64,000 nt of DNA from Pseudomonas sp. UYIF39 (GCF_029963765.1 NZ_JALBYU010000002.1:345035-409034), one strand, 5' to 3'; positions 45,561-54,926 are shown, numbered from the stretch's first letter. Made by a program: numbers and translations. Notes: generated by a model from the letters alone, not told the origin.

Positions 45561-46703
45561 ATGGCAGTTGCCTCCGGCGCCTATAAGAAAGCCCTCGAGG
45601 GCGACCAATCACCTAAACAGGTGTTGGTCAAAATCGACCGGGTCACGAAGAAGTTCGACGAGACGATTGCCGTGGACGATGTGTCCCTGGAAATCAAGAA
45701 AGGCGAGATTTTCGCCCTGCTCGGCGGTTCGGGATCGGGCAAATCCACGTTGCTGCGCATGCTCGCAGGCTTCGAACGGCCCACGGAGGGGCGCATTTTC
45801 CTCGATGGCGTAGACATCACTGACATGCCGCCGTACGAGCGGCCGATCAACATGATGTTCCAGTCCTACGCCTTGTTCCCGCACATGACCGTGGCGCAGA
45901 ACATCGCCTTCGGCCTCAAGCAGGACAAAATCCCCGCCGCTGAAGTCGATGCGCGCGTAGCCGACATGCTCAAGCTGGTTCAGATGACGCAGTACGCCAA
46001 GCGCAAGCCGCATCAGTTGTCCGGTGGCCAACGTCAGCGTGTGGCCCTGGCACGTTCCCTGGCCAAGCGGCCGAAGCTGTTGCTGCTCGACGAACCGATG
46101 GGTGCTCTGGACAAGAAGCTGCGTTCGCAAATGCAGCTTGAACTTGTCGAGATCATCGAGCGGGTCGGCGTAACCTGCGTCATGGTCACCCACGACCAGG
46201 AAGAGGCCATGACCATGGCCGAGCGCATCGCGATCATGCACCTGGGCTGGATCGCACAGATCGGCAGCCCGATCGACATCTACGAAACCCCGACCAGCCG
46301 TCTGGTCTGCGAGTTCATCGGCAACGTCAACATCTTCGACGGTGAAGTGATCGACGACGCCGAAGGCCACGCGACCATCACCTGCAAGGACCTGGACCGT
46401 CAGATTTACGTGGGCCACGGCATCAGCACGTCGGTTCAGGACAAATCCGTGACCTACGCGATCCGTCCGGAAAAACTGCTGGTGACGCCGACCATGCCGA
46501 CCTGCGAATACAACTGGTCCAGCGGCAAGGTGCACGACATCGCCTACCTCGGTGGCCACTCGGTGTTCTACGTCGAACTGCCGAGCGGCAAGATCGTCCA
46601 GTCTTTCGTCGCCAACGCCGAGCGCCGTGGCCAGCGCCCAACCTGGGGTGACCAGGTTTACGTGTATTGGGAAGACGACAGCGGCGTGGTACTTCGCTCA
46701 TGA
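45561..46703 (+). CDS. spuF: Polyamine ABC transporter ATPase SpuF (380 aa)
   Basis: A PotA-like ATPase. Walker A is LLGGSGSGKSTLLRMLAG, the signature is QLSGGQRQRVALARSL, Walker B is KLLLLDEPMGALDKKL, and the H-loop is MVTHDQEEAM. A C-terminal TOBE-type regulatory domain follows about residue 245. Four-base overlap (ATGA) with spuG. Energises uptake of polyamines bound by SpuD/SpuE. Confidence 0.94.
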   Translation: MAVASGAYKKALEGDQSPKQVLVKIDRVTKKFDETIAVDDVSLEIKKGEIFALLGGSGSGKSTLLRMLAGFERPTEGRIFLDGVDITDMPPYERPINMMFQSYALFPHMTVAQNIAFGLKQDKIPAAEVDARVADMLKLVQMTQYAKRKPHQLSGGQRQRVALARSLAKRPKLLLLDEPMGALDKKLRSQMQLELVEIIERVGVTCVMVTHDQEEAMTMAERIAIMHLGWIAQIGSPIDIYETPTSRLVCEFIGNVNIFDGEVIDDAEGHATITCKDLDRQIYVGHGISTSVQDKSVTYAIRPEKLLVTPTMPTCEYNWSSGKVHDIAYLGGHSVFYVELPSGKIVQSFVANAERRGQRPTWGDQVYVYWEDDSGVVLRS

Positions 46704-47620
46704 ACATACGCAAATTCAAACGCCGACTCAGTCGAATAATTCCCGGTGGCCGTCAGCTGGTCATCGGGGTTCCGTTCATCTGGCTGTTCATGTTCTTCAT
46801 GTTGCCGTTCTTCATCGTTCTGAAGATCAGCTTCGCCGAAGCCGACGTGGCCATCCCGCCGTACACCGAGATCTACAGCTACCTCGACCAAAAGGTGCAG
46901 TTGCTGCTTAACCTGAGCAACTACGCGATGCTGGCCGGTGACGAGTTGTACATCGCCGCCTACCTCGGCTCGTTGAAGATGGCGTTGATCAGCACCGTCC
47001 TCTGTTTGCTGATCGGCTACCCGATGGCCTACGCCATTGCCAGTGCGCGGAAAGAGCTGCAAACAGTACTCGTGCTGCTGATCATGATGCCGACCTGGAC
47101 CGCGATCCTGATCCGCGTTTACGCGTGGATGGGCATCCTCAGCAACAACGGTCTGCTCAATGGTTTCCTGATGAGCATGGGCTGGATCAATGAGCCGCTG
47201 CAGATCCTCAACACCAACCTCGCCGTGTACATCGGCGTGGTGTATTCGTACCTGCCGTTCATGATCCTGCCGCTCTACGCCAACCTGGTGAAGCACGATG
47301 CCAGTCTGCTGGAAGCCGCATCGGACCTGGGTTCGAGCACCTTCAACAGTTTCTGGAAAATCACCATTCCGCTGTCCAAGAACGGCATCGTCGCGGGCTG
47401 CATGCTGGTGTTCATCCCGGTGGTAGGCGAGTTCGTGATCCCTGAACTGCTCGGCGGTCCGGAAACCCTGATGATCGGTAAAGTGCTCTGGCAAGAGTTC
47501 TTCAACAACCGTGACTGGCCGGTGGCGTCTGCCCTGGCGGTGGTGATGCTGGCGATCCTGATTGTGCCGATCATCCTGTTCAACCGCAGTCAGGCCAAGG
47601 AAATGGAGGGTAAAGAATGA
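46700..47620 (+). CDS. spuG: Polyamine ABC transporter permease SpuG (306 aa)
   Basis: PotB/PotH-type permease with about six helices. The EAA motif is LLEAASDLGSSTFNSFWKIT followed by IPLSKNGIVAG; the N-terminal region has FIWLFMFFMLPFFIVLKISF. Start ATG 46700 overlaps spuF and its stop overlaps spuH by four bases, so spuFGH are translationally coupled. Length is typical. Confidence 0.93.
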   Translation: MNIRKFKRRLSRIIPGGRQLVIGVPFIWLFMFFMLPFFIVLKISFAEADVAIPPYTEIYSYLDQKVQLLLNLSNYAMLAGDELYIAAYLGSLKMALISTVLCLLIGYPMAYAIASARKELQTVLVLLIMMPTWTAILIRVYAWMGILSNNGLLNGFLMSMGWINEPLQILNTNLAVYIGVVYSYLPFMILPLYANLVKHDASLLEAASDLGSSTFNSFWKITIPLSKNGIVAGCMLVFIPVVGEFVIPELLGGPETLMIGKVLWQEFFNNRDWPVASALAVVMLAILIVPIILFNRSQAKEMEGKE

Positions 47621-48507
47621 AGCGCTTCCGTTTCTCAAGTTTCATGCTGGTTGCGGGTTTGCTGTTCATCTACGCGCCGATGCTGATCCTGGTGATCTAC
47701 TCGTTCAACGCCTCGAAACTGGTGACGGTGTGGGGCGGCTGGTCGATCAAGTGGTACGTCGGCTTGATGGACAACACCCAACTGATGGGCTCGGTGGTGC
47801 GCTCGCTGGAAATCGCCTGCTACACGGCGGTGGCGGCGGTGGCACTGGGTACATTGGCCGCGTTCGTCCTGACCCGTATCACCCACTTCAAGGGTCGCAC
47901 GCTGTTCGGTGGCCTGGTGACCGCGCCGCTGGTGATGCCCGAAGTGATCACCGGTCTGTCGCTGTTGCTGCTGTTCGTGGCGATGGCGCAGATGATCGGT
48001 TGGCCACAGGAACGCGGCATCATCACCATCTGGATCGCCCACACCACGTTCTGTGCAGCGTATGTGGCGGTGGTGGTCTCGGCGCGCTTGCGTGAACTGG
48101 ACTTGTCCATCGAAGAAGCCGCCATGGACCTCGGTGCGCGGCCGTGGAAGGTGTTCTTCCTGATCACCATCCCCATGATCGCGCCATCGTTGGGCGCAGG
48201 CGGCATGATGTCGTTTGCCCTGTCGCTGGATGACCTGGTGCTGGCGAGTTTCGTGTCCGGTCCTGGTTCCACGACCTTGCCGATGGAAGTGTTCTCGGCG
48301 GTGCGTCTGGGGGTGAAACCCGAGATCAACGCCGTGGCCAGTCTGATTCTGTTGGCGGTATCGATCATGACATTCCTGGTCTGGTTCTTCAGCCGTCGTG
48401 CCGAAGAAAGTCGCAAACGTGCGATTCAGCAGGCGATCGAAGAAGGCGCTGCCGACTCCTGGAAACAACCGGACGTGCGTCGCGCCCAGGCTCCAGAAGC
48501 GGCTTAA
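47617..48507 (+). CDS. spuH: Polyamine ABC transporter permease SpuH (296 aa)
   Basis: PotC/PotI-type permease, the second membrane subunit. Hydrophobic N-terminus FSSFMLVAGLLFIYAPMLIL (residues 4-23) and EAA motif IEEAAMDLGARPWKVFFLIT then IPMIAPSLG. A charged cytoplasmic tail after residue 268 (RRAEESRKRAIQQ). Ends the polyamine operon; the next 160 bases hold a BIME and no gene. Confidence 0.93.
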   Translation: MKRFRFSSFMLVAGLLFIYAPMLILVIYSFNASKLVTVWGGWSIKWYVGLMDNTQLMGSVVRSLEIACYTAVAAVALGTLAAFVLTRITHFKGRTLFGGLVTAPLVMPEVITGLSLLLLFVAMAQMIGWPQERGIITIWIAHTTFCAAYVAVVVSARLRELDLSIEEAAMDLGARPWKVFFLITIPMIAPSLGAGGMMSFALSLDDLVLASFVSGPGSTTLPMEVFSAVRLGVKPEINAVASLILLAVSIMTFLVWFFSRRAEESRKRAIQQAIEEGAADSWKQPDVRRAQAPEAA

Positions 48508-48541
48508 AGGTTGGCTACAAATGTGTGGCCAACCCAGATTC

Positions 48542-48663
48542 AATGTGGGAGCGAGCTTGGTCCGGGCGGCGTTCCGACGATAGCGGAGTTTCAGTCAACA
48601 TCAATTTTGACTGTTACGCCCTCATCGTCGGAACGCCGCCCGGAGCAAACTCGCTCCCACATT
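48542..48663. repeat. BIME: two inverted REP elements (GGCGTTCCGACGA type)
   Basis: Units at 48542-48580 and 48625-48663 are near-perfect inverse copies. Same family as 37413-37535. It separates convergent spuH and the HD-domain gene. Confidence 0.87.
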
Positions 48664-48667
48664 TTGC

Positions 48668-49309
48668 TTATGCCACCCAAGGCGACTTGCGGATGATCTC
48701 GACGAAGTTCATCGGCCTGAAGCCTGGCTCGCTGTCGACCAGCACATCCGCGTTCACGGTGCCAAACGTGGTGTCCGGCTTGTGTTTGAAGCCATTGGCA
48801 AACGCACACAGGATGCACTCTTTGAACCCTTCGCCACGCGGGTGGGCATGCACCACTTCTTCGCGTTGCGCGCTGGGGAACGCGGCGTAGTCGATGCCCA
48901 ACACATCCATTTCAACGCCAGCAGTCACCAGCGCCACGTTTGGCCGCAGGTGTTGCGGCACGCCCGGTGTGGTGTGCAGAGCAATCGACAACCACACTTG
49001 CTCGATATCGTCATCCGACAAACCATAAGGTTTCAGGAACGCTTTGGCAGCGTTGGCACTATCGACTTCGAAGCGCTCGTCTTCAGTGCGATGACCTTCC
49101 ACCAAGCCCAAGTCATGGAACATCGCACCGACATATAGCATCTCGGGGTTGTAGGCCAGTTGCTTGCGTTCACCGCTCAAGGCACCGAACAGAAACACCC
49201 GACGCGAGTGGTGATACAGCAGGTCTGATTCGACGTCGCGAATATATTCGGTGGTGGCCTTGGCCAACGCGCTGTCGGGGATTTTGATACCGGCGATGGT
49301 GCTGCTCAT
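48668..49309 (-). CDS. HD domain-containing protein (213 aa)
   Basis: An HD-type metal hydrolase fold. Metal ligands appear as His in YHHSRRVFLFGALSGER near residue 33, the His-Asp pair in YVGAMFHDLGLVEGHRTE near residue 64, and further His in ALHTTPGVPQH. The pattern resembles cyanamide hydratase-like HD proteins and phosphohydrolases; the substrate is not evident. Normal length. It is divergent from the GlxA-type regulator, across a 380-base interval with a giant palindrome. Confidence 0.8.
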   Translation of the reverse strand: MSSTIAGIKIPDSALAKATTEYIRDVESDLLYHHSRRVFLFGALSGERKQLAYNPEMLYVGAMFHDLGLVEGHRTEDERFEVDSANAAKAFLKPYGLSDDDIEQVWLSIALHTTPGVPQHLRPNVALVTAGVEMDVLGIDYAAFPSAQREEVVHAHPRGEGFKECILCAFANGFKHKPDTTFGTVNADVLVDSEPGFRPMNFVEIIRKSPWVA

Positions 49310-49691
49310 GGTGCTGTCCTCATGGGAAACGCCGTGGCGGCGCTGATGGGTTCAGTCTGTCCGCGCACCCGAAACCGGACAATCGATCCATGGCTGCGAT
49401 CCCGGCCAATGAGCATGCATATCGCGCCAACCTCGCTTGTTGAACGCGGATTGGCTAGGGTTGAAACAGATAATCCTGGATGCACGCACGCCCTGTAGCA
49501 GCTGCCGAGCCTGCGAGGCTGCGTCCGGCTGCGAAGCAGTCGTAAACCCTGCGCACGCGATTCACCTGAAAGACCGCAGTGCCTGATTTCACGACTGCTG
49601 CGCAGCCGAACGCAGCCTCACAGGCTCGGCAGCTGCTACAGGGCGTGTGATGGCCGACTTTCATTTCAAGACCTGGAAGGCGAATCTTGCC
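49310..49691. other. Intergenic interval dominated by a large palindrome
   Basis: The first 175 bases show no gene or obvious promoter motif. The remainder is the 161-base near-perfect palindrome described separately, followed by 44 bases before the regulator's start. The frame of the regulator is open back to 49647 but the proper start is 49692. Confidence 0.5.
49487..49647. repeat. Large palindrome with ~37-bp outer and 18-bp inner arms, REP family B
   Basis: Outer arms 49487-49523 and 49611-49647 differ by one base; inner arms 49527-49544 and 49591-49608 also differ by one base. The CCCTGTAGCAGCTGCCG core is that of the spuD/spuE element. The central 46 bases are unpaired. Confidence 0.85.
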
Positions 49692-50657
49692 ATGAGTAAA
49701 ACCGTTGCCATCGTGGTCTTCGCCGGCGTTCAGTCTCTGGACGTCACCGGTCCCATGGATGTGTTTTGCGAAGCCAATCGTTTCCTTGAGCCCCCAGATC
49801 ACTATCGACTGGAGGTGATCGGCGTCGAGCGTGGGGCGATGCCGTGTTCCAACGGTTTGTCACTCAATGCCCATCGGCATTTCAGCGATGCGCTGGAGGC
49901 CTATGACTTGCTGCTGGTGGCCGGTGGGCCGCAGTTGCCGTTCATGGATTTTGGTGCGGCATTCGATACCTGGCTGCGCGATGCCTGCGCGCAGGCTCGA
50001 CGCTTTGGCTCGATCTGCAACGGCGCGTTCATGCTTGCCCGGGCCGGGTTGCTGGAAGGGCGAACGGTGACCACCCACTGGGGCGACGCCGCAGCGCTGG
50101 CAAAGTTGTGCCCGTCGACTCAGGTCGAAGCTGATCGCCTTTACGTGGAGGACGGCAACCTCTACACCTCGGCGGGTGTCACGGCGGGGATTGATCTGTC
50201 GCTGTACTTGCTGGCCAGGGATCACGGGCCGGAAGTAGCGCTGAGTGTGGCAAAGCGACTGGTGGTGTTCACTCAGCGCTCCGGCGGGCAGTCACAGTTC
50301 AGCCCATTCCTCACGCCACACGCCGAACCCACTTCTGCCGTGGCGTTGGCGCAGCTCTACGTGTTGGCCAACCTGACGGGCGACCTGACGATTGCCGACC
50401 TGGCCAACGCCGCCAACATGAGTGCCCGCAACTTTTCCAGGGTGTTTACCAAAGAGGCGAAAATCACCCCTGCGGAGTTCGTCGAGCGGGCCAGAGTGGA
50501 CGCGGCGCGGGTGCTGCTTGAAAGCACCCAGTCGCCACTGAAGACCGTGGCCTATCAGTGCGGATTTCGCGATGCCCAGCACATGCGCAGTGTGTTCAAC
50601 CGCAGGCTGGGCGTGACGCCGCAGCAATTCAGGTTGAACTTTGCGGCGATGGTTTGA
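49692..50657 (+). CDS. GlxA-family (DJ-1/PfpI plus AraC) transcriptional regulator (321 aa)
   Basis: An N-terminal DJ-1/PfpI-like domain (about residues 3-170; SKTVAIVVFAGVQSLDVTGP, and FGSICNGAFMLARAGLLEGR with a Cys near residue 114) is joined to a C-terminal AraC helix-turn-helix pair: TIADLANAANMSARNFSRVF then PLKTVAYQCGFRDAQHMRSV. Such regulators sense small metabolites. ATG 49692 has AAGG upstream at about ten bases; the frame is open upstream to 49647, but that falls inside the palindrome. No target gene is obvious; the divergent HD gene is one candidate. Confidence 0.88.
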   Translation: MSKTVAIVVFAGVQSLDVTGPMDVFCEANRFLEPPDHYRLEVIGVERGAMPCSNGLSLNAHRHFSDALEAYDLLLVAGGPQLPFMDFGAAFDTWLRDACAQARRFGSICNGAFMLARAGLLEGRTVTTHWGDAAALAKLCPSTQVEADRLYVEDGNLYTSAGVTAGIDLSLYLLARDHGPEVALSVAKRLVVFTQRSGGQSQFSPFLTPHAEPTSAVALAQLYVLANLTGDLTIADLANAANMSARNFSRVFTKEAKITPAEFVERARVDAARVLLESTQSPLKTVAYQCGFRDAQHMRSVFNRRLGVTPQQFRLNFAAMV

Positions 50658-50764
50658 GCAGGGATTTTTGTTGGCTGGCAGGGCCTCTTCACGCCCTGAG
50701 CTTTTCCGTCAACACGGTTTTGCTGTGTCCGGCTCGCGATGGCGGCATCCCAGCCAGCGGAAAT

Positions 50765-53176
50765 CTATTGAGCCGCACGCGCCGGCAACAGCTTCAACGT
50801 ACTGCGCGTGTTGGCCGTGACTTCTTCGTCATTGAGATGCGCCTGGTAGTAGATCCCTTCGATGTACGCCTCAGCCTGATCGTCATAGTGGCTGTCGAAC
50901 GGCACGCCACTTTGGCCGACCGGGTTGACGGTCAGGCTGTGGGCCGGGTCGGCGAAGTCGATCAGGCGGCGGGTCGACGGGCCGTACGTCACTGGCCACG
51001 GCGCCGGGCCGATTTTGGCCGAAAGGTTGTTCGGTACTTCATGGGTGCCGGGGGCTGCGAACGGGCCGACGTTGAAGATCCGGTCCAGCGGCTTTTGCTG
51101 CCCCAGCGGATGGCCATGGGTCAGCGTGTGCGCCTTGCCCCACTGCCATTGCGCGAAATCGGCGCCGAGGGTGGTTTTGAGATGAGCAATGCTCGCCTGC
51201 CACGCAACCTTGACCGTATCTGCGCGGGTTTCCTTGCCGAGGGTGTTGCGGTTGTCCCACCACGGCGAATCGGCAGTCGCGGCCAGGCGAGGCAGTGCGG
51301 AATCAATCACCCGGGTCGACAGTAACGTCTCGAAAAAGTCATTGCCCAGCTCATCGCGCATCGTCGCGTCAGCCAAGTTGAACAGGAACTGGTTGAACAG
51401 CGTGGCGCTGGTGGATTCGAGCGGGTAGTCGCCTTTCCATTGGGCCAATTGCTCAACCAGTTTGAGTTCGGCGGGATCGCTCACCACTTCACGCAGTAAG
51501 GGCAACAACGGCGCGAGCAAGCGCGGGCCGTAAGCGGTGGTGGTGCCCAGTTGCAGCTTCTGGCTGGCGTCCAGATCCCACTTGATAGTCTTGTCGCTGA
51601 GCTGGCGATTGAGCTGCTGACCTCGATCGGCCAGGTTGTAGTAACCGGGAATCTCCATGCCGGTCGGCGACACCGGCTGGAAGTTGGCCGAGACGATGTA
51701 ACCGCGTGCCGGGTTCTCTTCCTGTGGGTTGGCGCTGAACGGGTAAAAACCTTCCTTGTCCGCGTCGGCGGTACTGCCATCGAGGATGAACCCCGGACGC
51801 ACACCCGCCGGACGTTTAGGCAATTGCGCCGCCGCCCACCAGCCGATGTCGCCCTTGGCGTTGGCCCAGACGATGTTCAGGCCCGGCGCCTGGATCTTTG
51901 CGCAGGCACTGCGCGCCTTGGCCAGGGTGTCGGCGCGGTTGAGCTGATAGAAGCCCTCAAGGATCGGATTCTGGCTTTCGAGAAAACCCCACCACATGGC
52001 GATCGGCGTTTTACCGACGCCGCTGCCCAGCGCATCGTTGACGATCGGACCGTGGGGCGACTGGCGCAGCACCAGTATCACCGGTGCCTGGCCCTTGACC
52101 GCGATCTGCTGTTCGCTGGTTACCATGTCCACCCACTTGCCGCGATACCAGACTTGATTGGGATTGTCCGGATTGACCTTCTCGGCGATCAGGTCCAGGT
52201 CGTCGTTCTGGAACATGGTGATGCTCCAGCCGAAGTCGAGGTTCATCCCGAGAGAGGCGAACGGCATCAACGCCTGATAGTGGCCGTAGAGCTCAAAACC
52301 CGGTGCCGAGAGCTGCGCTTCATACCACACCGACGGCGCGGAAAAACGGATATGCGGGTCGCCGGCCAACAGCGGTTTGCCGCTTTTGGTCCGGCTGCCG
52401 GAGACGGCCCAGGCGTTGCTGCCCTCGAACTGCGGCAAGCCGTTGTCGGCCAGTGCCTGTTCGCTGAGACGGGCGAGGGCGTTGAGGTCTTTCCAGTCGG
52501 TACTGGCGAGGGGTGGCATGGCAGCGCTGCGGTTTTTCGCCAGCACGCCCTTGGGCTGCCAGTCGAGATCGAAGACGTTCAGGTAGTTGGCGCCCAACTG
52601 ATCGCGCACGTAGGTCAGCAACGGTTCGGTGCGAAACGCTGCGGCAAAACTGTAGGCCATGTAACCGGCGATGCTGATGGTGTCCTGTGCGGTGAACGGG
52701 CGTTTGGGAATGCCCAGTACATCGAACTCCGCAGGTTTTGGATGGCTGTCCTGATACTGGTTGATGCCATCCAGATAGGCTTGCATGGCGATAAAGGCCG
52801 GCGACTGTTTGTCCATGTTCGCCAAGTAGGTGTCGGCGCGTTCGCGAATGCGCAGGCTGCGCATCAGCTTGTCGGTGTCGAGCAGTTTCGGGCCCAGTAC
52901 CTCGGCCAGCTCGCCGCGGGCGAGGCGGCGCAGGACTTCCATCTGAAACAGCCGGTCCTGGGCGTGCACGTACCCGAGGGCGCGATACAAGTCGGTTTCG
53001 TTCTCGGCGCGGATGTGCGGGATGCCGCGCTCGTCATAGCGCACGGTGACCGAACCTTGCAGGTGTTGCAGTTCCACCATGCCCTGGCGTGACGGCTGCT
53101 TGCTGTAGACGTACCAACCTGCACCTGCGGCGAGCGCAACAATCAGCAGGGCAAGAACGGTCAGGCTACGTTTCAT
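50765..53176 (-). CDS. Penicillin/acyl-homoserine lactone acylase, HacB-like (803 aa)
   Basis: A periplasmic Ntn-hydrolase precursor. An N-terminal signal anchor (SLTVLALLIVALAAGAGWYV, residues 4-23) precedes the alpha chain with IPHIRAENETDLYRALGYVH AQDRLF (read as two segments). The autoproteolytic site is Gly252-Ser253 in FEGSNAWAVSG; Ser253 would be the beta-chain nucleophile. Further motifs: GDPHIRFSAPSVWYEAQL and TMFQNDDLDLIAE. Length matches the PvdQ/QuiP/HacB family (about 760-850). The gene sits next to the spu operon, where P. aeruginosa carries HacB; that placement, recalled from memory, favours HacB. Substrate not proven. Confidence 0.85.
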   Translation of the reverse strand: MKRSLTVLALLIVALAAGAGWYVYSKQPSRQGMVELQHLQGSVTVRYDERGIPHIRAENETDLYRALGYVHAQDRLFQMEVLRRLARGELAEVLGPKLLDTDKLMRSLRIRERADTYLANMDKQSPAFIAMQAYLDGINQYQDSHPKPAEFDVLGIPKRPFTAQDTISIAGYMAYSFAAAFRTEPLLTYVRDQLGANYLNVFDLDWQPKGVLAKNRSAAMPPLASTDWKDLNALARLSEQALADNGLPQFEGSNAWAVSGSRTKSGKPLLAGDPHIRFSAPSVWYEAQLSAPGFELYGHYQALMPFASLGMNLDFGWSITMFQNDDLDLIAEKVNPDNPNQVWYRGKWVDMVTSEQQIAVKGQAPVILVLRQSPHGPIVNDALGSGVGKTPIAMWWGFLESQNPILEGFYQLNRADTLAKARSACAKIQAPGLNIVWANAKGDIGWWAAAQLPKRPAGVRPGFILDGSTADADKEGFYPFSANPQEENPARGYIVSANFQPVSPTGMEIPGYYNLADRGQQLNRQLSDKTIKWDLDASQKLQLGTTTAYGPRLLAPLLPLLREVVSDPAELKLVEQLAQWKGDYPLESTSATLFNQFLFNLADATMRDELGNDFFETLLSTRVIDSALPRLAATADSPWWDNRNTLGKETRADTVKVAWQASIAHLKTTLGADFAQWQWGKAHTLTHGHPLGQQKPLDRIFNVGPFAAPGTHEVPNNLSAKIGPAPWPVTYGPSTRRLIDFADPAHSLTVNPVGQSGVPFDSHYDDQAEAYIEGIYYQAHLNDEEVTANTRSTLKLLPARAAQ

Positions 53177-53284
53177 GGTGGTTCCTTGTTGTTATGAGTG
53201 GCAGCAGTTCCCTGGCGCCACTGTTTAACACGGCTTGCCGATGTGGCCATCGCACTTAGGAGGGATTCGCGTCTCCTGCCGGCC

Positions 53285-53866
53285 TTACTTCACTGCTTCG
53301 ACGGGCCACGGACAGTAACAACCCACGGCCAGTGTGTGCGTGGCATTCACCGTGCGGCCTTCGTTCAACGCTTGCAGAATCGGTTCGATAAAGCTGTTAC
53401 TGGAATTGCAGGTCAGGCCTTCGCTGTACGGGCCGAAATACGCCAGTTTGCCGCTGCGATCCCAGATCGCCACGGCCGGGCTCGCGGGGATTTGTTCGGA
53501 GCCGGGCAGGACGACGATGCTTTTAAGGCTGCTTAAGGTGCTCGGCAACTGGCCGTGGCTGCCAGGCTTTTGTACCGCATAAAACTCCACGCCTTGCGGT
53601 GCATAGTGCTCAACCAGTTCGCTCAAGTGTTGTTGGTTACCGACGTTGCACGGGCAGGCCGGGTCCCAGAAGTGCACGAGACGGATGGCGCCGGGGCCGG
53701 CGAGGTTGTCGGGCAGGCGCAGCGGGTCGCCGGAGAACACCGCGGTGTGCTCGCTGAACGCTCGCAGGTAGCGGCCCTGAAACCAGTCGTAGGCAGCCCA
53801 CAGCACGCCGGCACACGCGAGGGTGAGCAGGCTGGCAAGCAGTGTGGCGCGGTAGGGCGAGCGCAT
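53285..53866 (-). CDS. DUF6436-type thioredoxin-like membrane-anchored protein (193 aa)
   Basis: An N-terminal hydrophobic anchor (ATLLASLLTLACAGVLWAAY, residues 7-26) followed by a thioredoxin-like domain in which LVHFWDPACPCNVGNQQHLS carries a Cys-Pro-Cys in place of the usual CxxC. A second conserved stretch is QIPASPAVAIWDRSGKLAYF with the cis-Pro position (about residue 133), and more cysteines lie near the C-terminus (TCNSSN, GCYCPW). Function is unknown; a periplasmic redox role is inferred from the fold. ATG 53866 follows GAGGAC. Divergent from the alpha/beta hydrolase gene with under 100 bases between. Confidence 0.75.
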   Translation of the reverse strand: MRSPYRATLLASLLTLACAGVLWAAYDWFQGRYLRAFSEHTAVFSGDPLRLPDNLAGPGAIRLVHFWDPACPCNVGNQQHLSELVEHYAPQGVEFYAVQKPGSHGQLPSTLSSLKSIVVLPGSEQIPASPAVAIWDRSGKLAYFGPYSEGLTCNSSNSFIEPILQALNEGRTVNATHTLAVGCYCPWPVEAVK

Positions 53867-53963
53867 GGATTTCAGTCCTCGAAGGTGCGCTAGCTTGCCA
53901 TGCTTGCCCCAACAGATGAATATCGCAGGCCCATAAAGTCCGTTTCGCGTTCTGGAATTGCTC

Positions 53964-54911
53964 ATGTCTGCCACTTTCGACCCCGATCATCTGCGTGCCA
54001 GCTTGCGGCCGCTGGCCGACTGGCAGCCGCTGTCGTTGGAAGCGCTGGCTTACCAGCGTTTCTACGGGCTGGATTTTGCGGGACGTGACGTGCGCAGTGG
54101 CCTTGGGCGTTTCGCGGTCGATGGTTATGAAGTGGTCAGCCAGGTCTGGTGGCCCGAGCGGGCGAAGGCGACGCTGTTTTTGTTCCACGGTTTTTACGAT
54201 CACACCGGGCTTTACCGGCATGTGATCGAGTGGGCGCTGGATCAGAATTTTGCGGTGATTGCCTGCGACCTGCCGGGACACGGGCTGTCCAGTGGCGAAC
54301 GGGCCAGCATCAAGGATTTCGCCGAGTATCAGGACACGCTGCAAAAATTGTTCGCCGAGGCGCAATCCCTCGATCTGCCGCAGCCGTGGCACCTGTTCGG
54401 GCAAAGCACGGGCGGCGCGATCGTGATTGATCATGTGCTCAATCAGGGCGCCAGCAGTCCGGCGCAAGGCCAGGTCATCTTGCTGTCGCCACTGGTGAGG
54501 CCACGAGCCTGGGGGTGGTCAAAACTCAGCTATTACCTGCTCAAGCCTTTCGTCAAAGCCATCGCCCGGCGCTTCAGCGAGAACTCCAACGACCCGGATT
54601 TTTTGCCCTTTCTGCAAGCTGACCCGTTGCAGCCGCTCCGTTTGCCGACCGCCTGGGTCGGTGCGTTGGCGCGCTGGATCAAACGCATCGAAGCCGCACC
54701 GTACAGCATGCGGCGACCGCTGATTGTGCAGGGGCAGGCAGACATGACCGTGGATTGGGAGCATAACCTTGAAGTGTTGCGGGGCAAGTTCGATCGGCCG
54801 CAGGTGCTGATGTTGCCTGAGGCGCGGCATCACCTGGCGAATGAGACGCTGGCGTTGCGGCGGGAGTATTTCGGGTTTTTGACGAAGCGGATCAAGGGGC
54901 GGAATTTTTAG
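53964..54911 (+). CDS. Alpha/beta hydrolase, monoacylglycerol lipase-like (315 aa)
   Basis: A Hydrolase_4-type enzyme. The nucleophile elbow is Ser148 in LFGQSTGGAIVID (GxSxG), with the oxyanion strand FLFHGFYDHTGLYRHVIEW near residue 72 and CDLPGHGLSSGERASI near residue 101. The catalytic Asp and His are likely in QADMTVDWEHN and LPEARHHLANE near the C-terminus. No signal peptide. ATG 53964 is used since a GGA precedes it; a TTG two codons earlier is possible. Lipid ester substrate unknown. Confidence 0.85.
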   Translation: MSATFDPDHLRASLRPLADWQPLSLEALAYQRFYGLDFAGRDVRSGLGRFAVDGYEVVSQVWWPERAKATLFLFHGFYDHTGLYRHVIEWALDQNFAVIACDLPGHGLSSGERASIKDFAEYQDTLQKLFAEAQSLDLPQPWHLFGQSTGGAIVIDHVLNQGASSPAQGQVILLSPLVRPRAWGWSKLSYYLLKPFVKAIARRFSENSNDPDFLPFLQADPLQPLRLPTAWVGALARWIKRIEAAPYSMRRPLIVQGQADMTVDWEHNLEVLRGKFDRPQVLMLPEARHHLANETLALRREYFGFLTKRIKGRNF

Positions 54912-54926
54912 CGCAGGCACTAAAAG

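Noticed and set aside
51551..53092. 513-codon frame opposite the acylase gene
   Set aside because: An antisense shadow of a motif-rich acylase, with no signal, domain or start context.
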